Positions 34,518 through 42,648 of a stretch of DNA of 64,000 nt are shown here, in pieces (the first letter of the stretch is position 1; each line of letters starts with the position of its first letter). The stretch comes from Thalassotalea marina (GTDB lineage: Bacteria > Pseudomonadota > Gammaproteobacteria > Enterobacterales > Alteromonadaceae). The stretch lies in assembly GCF_014656435.1 (NCBI RefSeq), contig NZ_BNCK01000011.1, positions 1-64,000 of the forward strand. Reading direction: 5' to 3'. Position numbers and translations under genes: made by a program. Below the pieces are notes generated by a model. It was not told the DNA's origin. It saw nothing but the letters and a program-made list of their open reading frames with translations, and searched no databases.

Positions 34518-35930
34518 TTACTCCTTTAGTTGTAGCCACTGAAAATGGATTGCTCTAAGGCGGATGAAATATTGGCAGATAACAAATGACACAAAACAAG
34601 AAGCTAGTGCCGCGGTATAAAAGCCAACTTGAAAGTAAAAAATGAGTCCTACTATCGTGCCCAACATCATCGCGAGGCCGGCTCCTTTATTTGAAAGCTT
34701 ATTACCATATAGGCCATAAAGAATTGGCCAAATTGTTGAAGCGACAAATGCACCAGTAAAATTTAGCAAAGCGCCTAAGGTGGTTATTTGGGGCAAACTC
34801 ATTAACCAAGTAAATAGGCCCAGCAAAACAATCATTAATTTGTTTACCGTTAATATTTGCTGAGTTGACGCATTTTTCATCAATAACTTTTTGTAAATGT
34901 CGTTTGATAACAAATCAGATGTTGCCGCTAACAGTGAATCCATGCTTGAGGCTAAGGCAGAAAAGATAATAATAAAAATTAATACGGCACCGGCACCGCC
35001 AAGCAGTTCACCTGCGACCAGTGGCCCTATCATATCGGGTGAAGCCGGAAAAATACCCAAAGAGTTAGATGAAAGGGCGATAAAGCCCGTCACAATAGGG
35101 ATTGGAAACCAAAGCATCGCAGCCAAAATAAAAGACTTTTTTCCAACTCCTTTTTTAAAGGCAAGCGCTCTTGACCACCAAACATTGGAGTGAAAAATTT
35201 CACCAATGCCAAAAATGACATTATTAAAAAAGAACATTAATGCGGCGGGAAACAATAGATTTAATAGTTGTGGCTGTTGCTGTTCTACGTTGGCATGAAC
35301 TTGTTCTAAACTAATTTGGCCCAGCGCGCTGTAAGCGATGTAACATACGCCACAGATGATAATCAGGGTTTGAACAAAGTCAGTGGCAATCACCGCGCGT
35401 AATCCACCAAGTAAGGTGTACAGCACACAAACGGTAATAATTACTGTCATGCCCGTGTGATAGCTTATTGGGCTTAAGGTCGATAATAAAATACCACCAG
35501 CCATGCCTAGGCTAACTAACCACCCAAGTGCGTAACATAACGAGATGATTAAAAAAACAGACCATGCAAACCGTCCAAAACGCATGTAGATAAAATCACC
35601 ACTTGTTACCCCATGAGGTAAAATAGTTTTGATGCGCTGAGCAAGTGGAGCAAAGAGCAATAATCCTAATGCTGCCATGCTGTAACCTAACATTCCCCAA
35701 ACACCAAATTGATAGGTGAGCTGCGGTGCAACTAAAGTTGTGTTGCTGGTGACCCAAGTCGCCATCGCCGTTGCTGTCGCTAAAGCAAAGCCAACATTTC
35801 GCCCTGCAAGAGCAAAATCATCTTGAGACTTAGCTTTTCTTCCAAGGTACCAACCCCAACAAACCCAGAGTACTGAAAAACCAATTAAAATAGCTAGAGT
35901 CAGTTCAAAACTAATTAGATGTGTAATCAT
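34518..35930 (-). CDS. Sodium:solute symporter family transporter
   Basis: A 470-aa SSS-family protein with about 13 helices. Visible are AGRNVGFALATATAMATWV in the Na+-site helix II region, LGGLRAVIATDFVQTLI and FSALASSMDSLLAATSD. In general feel it is closer to urea/Dur3-like or uncharacterised members than to PutP, but the substrate cannot be assigned. Its start overlaps the end of the upstream 134-aa gene by 20 bp, and it has no ribosome-binding site of its own, so translation is probably coupled. Confidence 0.82.
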   Translation of the reverse strand: MITHLISFELTLAILIGFSVLWVCWGWYLGRKAKSQDDFALAGRNVGFALATATAMATWVTSNTTLVAPQLTYQFGVWGMLGYSMAALGLLLFAPLAQRIKTILPHGVTSGDFIYMRFGRFAWSVFLIISLCYALGWLVSLGMAGGILLSTLSPISYHTGMTVIITVCVLYTLLGGLRAVIATDFVQTLIIICGVCYIAYSALGQISLEQVHANVEQQQPQLLNLLFPAALMFFFNNVIFGIGEIFHSNVWWSRALAFKKGVGKKSFILAAMLWFPIPIVTGFIALSSNSLGIFPASPDMIGPLVAGELLGGAGAVLIFIIIFSALASSMDSLLAATSDLLSNDIYKKLLMKNASTQQILTVNKLMIVLLGLFTWLMSLPQITTLGALLNFTGAFVASTIWPILYGLYGNKLSNKGAGLAMMLGTIVGLIFYFQVGFYTAALASCFVSFVICQYFIRLRAIHFQWLQLKE

Positions 35931-36315
35931 GTTTATTGGTTTTTTTATGAAGCTTATATAGGGGTATTGTTAGTGTGCTAAATAATATGCCGCCAAGGAT
36001 AAATAGTGTGAGAGCAAAACGCATAGCATGATGCTTAACGGTAAAAGTAATCGCTGTTTTTTTAATTTCTGAATTTTTCTGAAAAAAGTTTGCTTGGTAA
36101 TTTCCATTCTCTAATCCTGATATCGTGACTGATTTAAGCTCTTTTACCTCTATGGTCTTTATCTGTTTGTTTGCCGTGCTTAGTGACATGTGGGTACACA
36201 GGTCTACACATTGTTCGTGTGGAACGTTTAAGGTGATAAAACCTTCTTTGACCACTTGTTCTGCAACGGCAAATTGACTCAATAATAAAAAGAGTATGCT
36301 TAAGACTTTAATCAA
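35911..36315 (-). CDS. Periplasmic one-helix anchored protein, unknown
   Basis: This 134-aa protein has a signal peptide (1-18, ...FAVA|EQ), an all-beta periplasmic domain of about 75 residues with one Cys pair (CVDLC, about 36-40), and a C-terminal helix (about 95-118) ending in a basic cytoplasmic tail. The start appears to be TTG at 36315; no ATG fits. It is first in the operon with the symporter, which it overlaps by 20 bp. It may bind substrate or partner the transporter. I do not recognise the family. Confidence 0.65.
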   Translation of the reverse strand: MIKVLSILFLLLSQFAVAEQVVKEGFITLNVPHEQCVDLCTHMSLSTANKQIKTIEVKELKSVTISGLENGNYQANFFQKNSEIKKTAITFTVKHHAMRFALTLFILGGILFSTLTIPLYKLHKKTNKHDYTSN

Positions 36316-36331
36316 ATTAATGTTTCATATT

Positions 36332-36368
36332 GTTAGAGTACGAAGGATGTTAACAATGCTTAGAGTAC
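36332..36368 (-). promoter_or_regulatory. Repeated TTAGAGTAC motif upstream of the symporter operon
   Basis: GTTAGAGTACG (36332-36342) and TTAGAGTAC (36360-36368) are direct repeats 28 bp apart, the nearer one 17 bp before the operon start. The same 11-mer GTTAGAGTACG occurs 19 bp before the BCCT gene (42448-42458). Confidence 0.3.
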
Positions 36369-36538
36369 AAATCAAATTGTGAGGCTAAAAAGTTAATGCA
36401 ATTATTTAGGAATAGTTGAGTCTTAAGTGGAAATTTTTAAAGCTTTAGCATTGTGATGTAGCGTTTGTGATATGCGCAGATATTCTACGTGGACATTAAC
36501 CGCTGCAATACAATGTCAAAAAAATTAAAATGCCTAGC

Positions 36539-36548
36539 TAGATATCTA
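36539..36548. promoter_or_regulatory. Palindrome TAGATATCTA in the MarR promoter region
   Basis: A perfect 10-bp palindrome lies 80 bp before the MarR start in the divergent intergenic region (36316-36627), a plausible MarR autoregulation site. The rest of the region is AT-rich without a clear element. Confidence 0.3.
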
Positions 36549-36627
36549 TAAAGTAAATCCGATCAAACATGACGTTATGGCTTATTTGATGGTATTCTTG
36601 CGAAAAACTAAAGATCAGAGACGAGAA

Positions 36628-37116
36628 ATGGAAAAATACGAAGAGCTTTTAATTTCTATTCGTAAAGTCATAAGAGCCATTGATTTACACTCAAAACAAC
36701 TAAATAAATCGTCGGGATTAACAGGTCCTCAGCTACTCATCATGCAAGAAGTTGCACGAGTGAAAGGGGTAACGGCCAGTCAGGTTGCTAAACAAATTAA
36801 CCTTAGTGCGGCAACGGTAACTAATATATTGGATCGCTTGGAAAACAGGGGATTGATCGAGCGCGTCAGAAGTTCAGAAGATAAGCGTCGTGTTAGTTTA
36901 TTCCTATCAGATGCTGGTCGAGCTTCATTGATTGACGCACCCCAGCCGTTGCAAGAGCATTTCATTAAGAACTTTTGTGCTCTTCAAGAGTGGGAACAAT
37001 CTTTACTACTATCTTCAATGCAGCGCATTGCGAGTATGATGGATGCAACAGATATTGATGCAGCGCCAGTATTAGAAATTGATCCTATGCATATGAGCAC
37101 GGAAAAAACTCGTTAA
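36628..37116 (+). CDS. MarR-family transcriptional regulator
   Basis: A 162-aa winged-helix regulator: helix-turn-helix about 45-75 (VTASQVAKQINLSAATVTNI) and the wing with the conserved DKRRV. Start chosen at 36628, giving MEKYEELLISIRK behind GACGAG; the longest frame begins 17 codons earlier with a poor site. It is divergent from the symporter/carbamoyltransferase/asparagine-synthase operon and is the natural candidate for its repressor, presumably responding to the transported or produced compound. Confidence 0.85.
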   Translation: MEKYEELLISIRKVIRAIDLHSKQLNKSSGLTGPQLLIMQEVARVKGVTASQVAKQINLSAATVTNILDRLENRGLIERVRSSEDKRRVSLFLSDAGRASLIDAPQPLQEHFIKNFCALQEWEQSLLLSSMQRIASMMDATDIDAAPVLEIDPMHMSTEKTR

Positions 37117-37148
37117 TTTTTATTCTTACTAAAAGTACCATCAATAAG

Positions 37149-37180
37149 AATGTGATGTTTTTTGACTAGAACATCACATT
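37149..37180. terminator. Hairpin after the MarR gene
   Basis: AATGTGATGTT (37149-37159) and AACATCACATT (37170-37180) are perfect inverted repeats, 33 bp after the MarR stop. There is no T tract, so termination is uncertain. Confidence 0.4.
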
Positions 37181-37261
37181 ACTGCCATTTGTAGCTCAAC
37201 CAAGCAAAATCTTAAGCCTGTGATAGACTTTAAGTAATACAAAGTTTTCGCAATTGAGGTT

Positions 37262-39100
37262 TTGGTGGAGCACATTCTCAAGCGAGTAAAGCAAGTTAGA
37301 ACCAAGCTACTGTCTGTTGTAGTTTTGTTGGGGTTGGCTATCGTATTAACTGTGCCTTTTATCATTTCGACGTTAGAAGAAAAAAAAGCGGTAGTAGAAC
37401 AACTACAAAAAATTCAACAGATTACTAGTGATATCGTCTATTATGACGAGGTCTTAACTATGTCTGCGCGTATGTATGCATACAGCCAAAAAGCATCTTG
37501 GATCGCCCGCTATAACGAATATGCAAAGAAGCTAGATGAAAAGTTATCGCTTGCACAGGCGTTTGATCCAGACATTAAAAATGCCATTCAATTAACGTCA
37601 GCAGCCAATGATAAACTAATTGGTATCGAAACCCGTTCGTTTGAACTGGCTGATAAAGGTGACATATTCACTGCGGTAGATAGTTTAACCAATCAAGAAT
37701 ACCAAACACTAAAAGCTGAATATGAAAAGCATGTTTTACAGTCCTTAACCGATGTAAAAACAAAAACACAAAATCGTTTAGATGAATTAGATAGTTCTAG
37801 GGTATATGTTTTAGACGCTATTTTAGTTTTTTTAGCTGTCGCATTTTTTTCTGTTTGGGTATTTCTGTTACGGTATTTTAAATATTCAGATCATACGATC
37901 GATGAACTCATGGTGTCGTTGAACAAAAAAATTGACATGTTAGATAAGTCTAAAAAACAACTAACCATAGCAAACCAAGCAAAAGATCGATTTCTCGCCA
38001 ATGTTTCCCATGAAATTAGAACCCCGTTAAATAGTGTTTACGGTACGTTGCAACTGATAAAAGCCAACCCAAGCCAAGATAACATCGCCCTTGTTGATAA
38101 TGCGTTGACTTCTTCTAAAGCACTGTTAGCAATTGTTAGTGATATTTTAGATGTGTCAAAAATTGAAGCTAACATGATCACGCTAGAGCATCAGTATTTT
38201 AGCGCAAAAAGAATAGCTCAAAGTGTGATCAATGAATTAAAGCTGACGATAAAAGGTCAAACAATCAACATCGAGTTGATTATTGATAACTCTTTTAACG
38301 ATGGTTGGATGGGAGATCCAATTAGGATAAGGCAAATTTTAACCAACTTAACCAGTAATGCACTTAAATTTACTGATGAAGGAAAAATTTCAATTGAGTT
38401 AACTAATCAACATACGGACAAGAGAGAGTGTTTAGTCATCGTGGTAACAGATACAGGAATTGGCATGTCAGCACAGACACTTAATGTGTTATTTGAATGC
38501 TTTTCGCAAGCTGATGAATCGATGACTAGAAAACAAGAAGGTTTGGGCTTGGGAATGACCATTACCTCTCGTTTAGTTGATTTAATGAAAGGCAGTATAG
38601 ACGTTCAAAGTGAACTGGCAAAGGGTACAATTTTTACGGTGACTTTACCGTTAGAAAGTGTTGAACTTCAAATGGAAGAAAATGAGCCAATTGAGGTCAA
38701 CATTCCCGATTTAACAGGTAAAAAAATATTGGTGGTAGAAGATAATAGAATCAATCAAACCATCATTAAAAAAATGTTAAAAAGAACACATGCCAATGTA
38801 GATGTTGCAGAGAATGGTGTATTAGCGATTGAAAAATATACCTCTTTTGAACCAGATGTTATTTTAATGGATATTCAAATGCCTGAAATGGATGGTGTTG
38901 AAGCTTGTAAAAAAATCAGAAAACTAAACAAGGACATTCCGATACTTGCTGTGACAGCAAATGTAATACTCGAAGATGTGAAGTTTTATTTATCTAGTGG
39001 CTTTTCTGGTCATTTAGGTAAACCGATAGAAGCCGATCTTTTATACAGAGCGATAAAAAAATTGCTGTCTCATATCGATGAGCCAACAAGTATCAGCTAG
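37262..39100 (+). CDS. Hybrid sensor histidine kinase
   Basis: This 612-aa protein has two membrane helices (about 15-38 and 178-200) enclosing a helical periplasmic sensor, a coiled linker, HisKA with FLANVSHEIRTPLNS (His250), HATPase with NALKF and GLGLGMTI, and a C-terminal receiver with Asp537 in LMDIQMPEMDG. There is no HPt domain, so phosphate must pass to a separate protein. Start is TTG at 37262 or GTG at 37265 behind TGAGG; no ATG is available. The PAS-GGDEF gene follows after about 120 bp and may be functionally linked. Confidence 0.9.
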   Translation: MVEHILKRVKQVRTKLLSVVVLLGLAIVLTVPFIISTLEEKKAVVEQLQKIQQITSDIVYYDEVLTMSARMYAYSQKASWIARYNEYAKKLDEKLSLAQAFDPDIKNAIQLTSAANDKLIGIETRSFELADKGDIFTAVDSLTNQEYQTLKAEYEKHVLQSLTDVKTKTQNRLDELDSSRVYVLDAILVFLAVAFFSVWVFLLRYFKYSDHTIDELMVSLNKKIDMLDKSKKQLTIANQAKDRFLANVSHEIRTPLNSVYGTLQLIKANPSQDNIALVDNALTSSKALLAIVSDILDVSKIEANMITLEHQYFSAKRIAQSVINELKLTIKGQTINIELIIDNSFNDGWMGDPIRIRQILTNLTSNALKFTDEGKISIELTNQHTDKRECLVIVVTDTGIGMSAQTLNVLFECFSQADESMTRKQEGLGLGMTITSRLVDLMKGSIDVQSELAKGTIFTVTLPLESVELQMEENEPIEVNIPDLTGKKILVVEDNRINQTIIKKMLKRTHANVDVAENGVLAIEKYTSFEPDVILMDIQMPEMDGVEACKKIRKLNKDIPILAVTANVILEDVKFYLSSGFSGHLGKPIEADLLYRAIKKLLSHIDEPTSIS

Positions 39101-39221
39101 TAAGAACTTTTCTTCACAACTCGTTACTATAATTTATTAGTATTATCGATAATATTTATTATACTTCGGTGCACCTTGGACTTTAAACATAGATGATATA
39201 GCTCGCATGTTAAGGATGATA

Positions 39222-40217
39222 ATGTTCAAGCTAGTTGAAGCTTGGAACCGCTTACTTGATGGATTGATGATAAAGGATAGTCGCAAAGCTCGCCTTAAAA
39301 CATCAATTGAGCCAAGTTATGAAGAAATATCCTCCACATTAAGATCCATTCCTGATTTGATGTTTGAACTGGATGAAGATGGCAGGTATTGGGACGTCAG
39401 AGTTAATCGACCTGAGCTGTTAATCGCCCCCAGTGAAAACTTAATTGGTACCACCATTAAACAATATATGCCAGCAGAGTCTGCCAATATTGTTATGCAG
39501 GCGTTGGAAGATGCAAAGAGTAATGGTTATTCACACGGCATTCACCTTTATTTGCCCACACCTCTTGGTGAACGCTGGTTTGAGGTTTCAATAGCGCGTA
39601 AAGAAATCAAGGATGCAATAAAAGCCAAACCGCGCTTTATTGTGTTATCTCGCGACATTCATGAGAGAAAGCTAGCATATCTGGCCGCTGAGCGGCTGGC
39701 GTACCGCGATCAACTTACCGATCTTCCTAACCGTTATATTTTGCAAATTGAACTTATCGATAAGTTGAGACTGCAATTTGCGAAAGGATTCCATTGTGCG
39801 CTCTTATTCATTGATTTAGACGATTTTAAATTGGTTAATGACCGACATGGTCACCATATTGGCGATCAACTTTTAAAAGCTGTAGCTAAGCGCTTGTCGA
39901 GCATAGTGCGAAAAGAAGATGTATTAATCCGTTGGGGGGGAGATGAGTTTGTTATTGTTATTCAGCAATTACCAAGCAAGCAAGAAGAGGCCGAGCAGCA
40001 TGTAGCGTCCATTTGTCACCATATCGCAGAGAAAACAAGTAAACCTTATATGCTCAAGCAAAATGAGATAACTTGCCATCTAAGTATAGGGGCTAGTGTG
40101 TTTAATCATATTGGAGACGATATGGAAAGCATGATTGAGCTTGCAGACAAAGCAATGTACAAAACCAAACAAACAGATAAACAAGGCTTTTCTATATACT
40201 GCGCTGAAAATATTTAA
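39222..40217 (+). CDS. PAS-GGDEF diguanylate cyclase
   Basis: A soluble 331-aa protein with a PAS domain (about 35-145, SIPDLMFELDEDGRYW) and a GGDEF domain with an intact WGGDEF motif (about residue 238-243) and DLDDFKLVNDRHGH for Mg/GTP binding. It should make cyclic di-GMP. Of three in-frame ATGs (39207, 39216, 39222) the last has AAGGA at the best distance. A family-1 mobile element begins 12 bp after the stop. Confidence 0.9.
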   Translation: MFKLVEAWNRLLDGLMIKDSRKARLKTSIEPSYEEISSTLRSIPDLMFELDEDGRYWDVRVNRPELLIAPSENLIGTTIKQYMPAESANIVMQALEDAKSNGYSHGIHLYLPTPLGERWFEVSIARKEIKDAIKAKPRFIVLSRDIHERKLAYLAAERLAYRDQLTDLPNRYILQIELIDKLRLQFAKGFHCALLFIDLDDFKLVNDRHGHHIGDQLLKAVAKRLSSIVRKEDVLIRWGGDEFVIVIQQLPSKQEEAEQHVASICHHIAEKTSKPYMLKQNEITCHLSIGASVFNHIGDDMESMIELADKAMYKTKQTDKQGFSIYCAENI

Positions 40218-40228
40218 CAGCGTTGGTG

Positions 40229-40435
40229 TAAGTAACCTCAGCTTCACATAAGCAATGTGTTTCTAGGTGCTATTTTTACTGACTTCTGCGTTATTTTGAA
40301 GCGAAATAGCTGGCTATTCCAGCTCCAAAAAGCCTTGAATTCAGACAAAAATATCGAGCTAGAAATATAAAAGACTGCTGAGTTATTGTTTTTTTTGATT
40401 TAGCACTATTTCTTATACTAACCTGAGGTTAAGTA
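40229..40435 (+). mobile_element. Non-coding mobile element (MITE-like), family 1, copy 2
   Basis: This 207-bp stretch is homologous to the reverse complement of 19247-19414 over its whole length, with an additional internal block of about 39 bp (around 40306-40344) absent from copy 1. The ends are imperfect inverted repeats: TAAGTAACCTCAGCTTCACA at the left and TACTTAACCTCAGGTTAGTA on the opposite strand at the right. It has no ORF and fills the gap between the PAS-GGDEF and BCCT genes. Confidence 0.85.
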
Positions 40436-40476
40436 CTTAAAAACAAGACTTCCCTAAGTATTTCACCGAATAAACA

Positions 40477-42429
40477 CTAATCCCTGAGCAAATGCAGAAA
40501 GTGCATATGTCGTTGATATTGTTCGATAATATCATTTATTACCGCATTTTCAGTCCATCCCATGATGCAGTAATCTTGCCCACCTTCAGTTAAGTGAACC
40601 TCAGCGCGATAATAGGTATCTTCCTGATGATCTCCTTCTGCGTTAAAGTCAGGTTGCAGGTGTTGTCGTTTGTAAACAGCATAGATAAAGTCATGTTCAT
40701 CACCATGAAAAACTCGAAGGGCTAAACCTGACTTTTCTTTTATTATTTCTACTTCTATGTCGTTAGCTTGGAATTGCGCTTTAACTTTTTCAAATGCCTT
40801 TTTTACTCGGTTGTTAATAAACACATCGGCATTTTGTTTATTAGGCGTTGATAATATGTTATCGAGTTTTTCTTGCCAATCATCGTTAGCTTGCACATGG
40901 GAAAGAGTGTGCTGAATTTGCAGACTTTCACGTTTTGCTGATTCAATGCCAAGTGCCTTTAACAAGCCAAACATGGCAAAAAGTAATACGATGGAAAAAG
41001 GTAGGGCGCTCGCTATGGTCATAGTTTGCAAAGCTTCTAGCCCGCCAATAAAACTGAGTACAGCCGCCACTAAACCAACACATACAGCCCAGAAAAGTCG
41101 TTGCCATACAGGTGTTTCATTTTGACCATTTGAACACAGCATGTCGATGACCATAGCACCAGAGTCACATGAAGTAACAAAGAAAATCACGATCATCAGT
41201 ATGGATAAGCTAGTCAATACTTGTGACCAAGGTAAAGACTCTAGAAAAACAAATAACCCAACGGCTGAATTTTCATTAATCATATCAGCCAAACGAATAA
41301 AGCCTTGATCAACTATCTGGAAAATAGCTGAGTTGCCAAAAATAGTCATCCAAAGCAAAGTAAAGGCTGTTGGTACTATCATTACTCCTAATACGAATTC
41401 TCGAATAGTCCGTCCTTTCGAAATGCGGGCGATAAACATACCAACAAATGGTGCCCAGGCTAACCACCAGCCCCAATAAAAAATGGTCCACCCGCCAATC
41501 CAGCTTTTCTTTTCATAGGCAAATAAATTAAAAGTATTTGATACTATGTCTGATAAATAGGCACCAATATTTTGCACATAGGCTTGTAGTAAAAATACCG
41601 TTGGTCCTAATACAAAAATTAAAAGTAAGAGTAATATCGCCAATCCCATATTGATTTCAGATAATATTTTAATACCTTTATCTAGTCCTGTTGCGACAGA
41701 GATCGATGCTAGTAGCGTAATGGCAGCCATGATAAAAATCTGATTAGTTTGGCTCACGTCAATTTCAAACAGGTAGTTTAAACCTGCATTTACTTGATTT
41801 GCGCCAAGACCTAGCGATGTGGCAACGCCAAACACTGTTCCAACCACAGCAAAGATATCTACGATATGTCCTGGCCATCCATAGATTCGGTCGCCTATCA
41901 CAGGGTGAAGCGCTGATCTTAAGGTGAGAGGAAGGCCTTGACGATAACAAAAGTAGGCGAGAATTAAAGCCACTATGGCGTAAATTGCCCAAGCATGAAA
42001 GCCCCAATGAAAGAAGGTGATCTTCATCGCCTCTTTAATCGCTTCAAGGGAGTTTTGCTCAGCAGTAGGCGGAGCGAGGTAATGCATTACCGGTTCGGCA
42101 ACACCAAAAAACATTAAACCAATACCCATACCTGCGGCAAATAACATGGATATCCAAGTCGATAGTTTGTAATCAGGAGTGGAATGATCTGGCCCTAATT
42201 TTATCGAGCCAAAACGTGACAAACTCAAATAAATTACAAACCCTAAAATCGCTCCAACGGTTAATACATAGAACCAGCCACCGTTGGTAGTGATCGTTGA
42301 TTGCAGGTTATTAAACGCAGAAGATGCTTGTGTTGGCCAAAATAGCGTAATGCTTAATAGTGCGACAATAATAATAGTTGCTGGAAAAAATACTGAAGGG
42401 TTAATTTTTGACGATTTTGTATTAATCAT
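40477..42429 (-). CDS. BCCT-family transporter (choline/betaine type)
   Basis: The 650-aa transporter has 12 helices with the BCCT signatures FAAGMGIGLMFFGVAEPVMHY and the Trp-rich YWGWWLAWAPFVGMFIA. A long C-terminal cytoplasmic domain (about 500-650) resembles that of BetT-like choline carriers, where it takes part in osmotic control. It imports a quaternary amine such as choline or glycine betaine. The GMGIG glycine motif is the form found in Na+-coupled members. No bet oxidation genes lie in the window. It is divergent from the TonB receptor gene. Confidence 0.9.
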   Translation of the reverse strand: MINTKSSKINPSVFFPATIIIVALLSITLFWPTQASSAFNNLQSTITTNGGWFYVLTVGAILGFVIYLSLSRFGSIKLGPDHSTPDYKLSTWISMLFAAGMGIGLMFFGVAEPVMHYLAPPTAEQNSLEAIKEAMKITFFHWGFHAWAIYAIVALILAYFCYRQGLPLTLRSALHPVIGDRIYGWPGHIVDIFAVVGTVFGVATSLGLGANQVNAGLNYLFEIDVSQTNQIFIMAAITLLASISVATGLDKGIKILSEINMGLAILLLLLIFVLGPTVFLLQAYVQNIGAYLSDIVSNTFNLFAYEKKSWIGGWTIFYWGWWLAWAPFVGMFIARISKGRTIREFVLGVMIVPTAFTLLWMTIFGNSAIFQIVDQGFIRLADMINENSAVGLFVFLESLPWSQVLTSLSILMIVIFFVTSCDSGAMVIDMLCSNGQNETPVWQRLFWAVCVGLVAAVLSFIGGLEALQTMTIASALPFSIVLLFAMFGLLKALGIESAKRESLQIQHTLSHVQANDDWQEKLDNILSTPNKQNADVFINNRVKKAFEKVKAQFQANDIEVEIIKEKSGLALRVFHGDEHDFIYAVYKRQHLQPDFNAEGDHQEDTYYRAEVHLTEGGQDYCIMGWTENAVINDIIEQYQRHMHFLHLLRD

Positions 42430-42648
42430 ATCTTTATATCTCTAATGGTTAGAGTACGTCTGTTGTGTTTTTGCGTTATTTTGTATTTTATAATCATTAA
42501 TATCTTATATAGTGGGTAATAGCTGCTATCTTTTATGTTAAGATCGTTTCAATTCAAACTAATTGTGGCTTTGGATATTGGTTATTGCCAATAGTCATTT
42601 TATTTAGTGTTGATAATATTAACAAATAAAAACATAAATGGGAGATCT

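Noticed and set aside
42487-42505. Possible Fur half-site upstream of the TonB receptor
   Set aside because: Only one half resembles the consensus and the match is within chance for AT-rich DNA.
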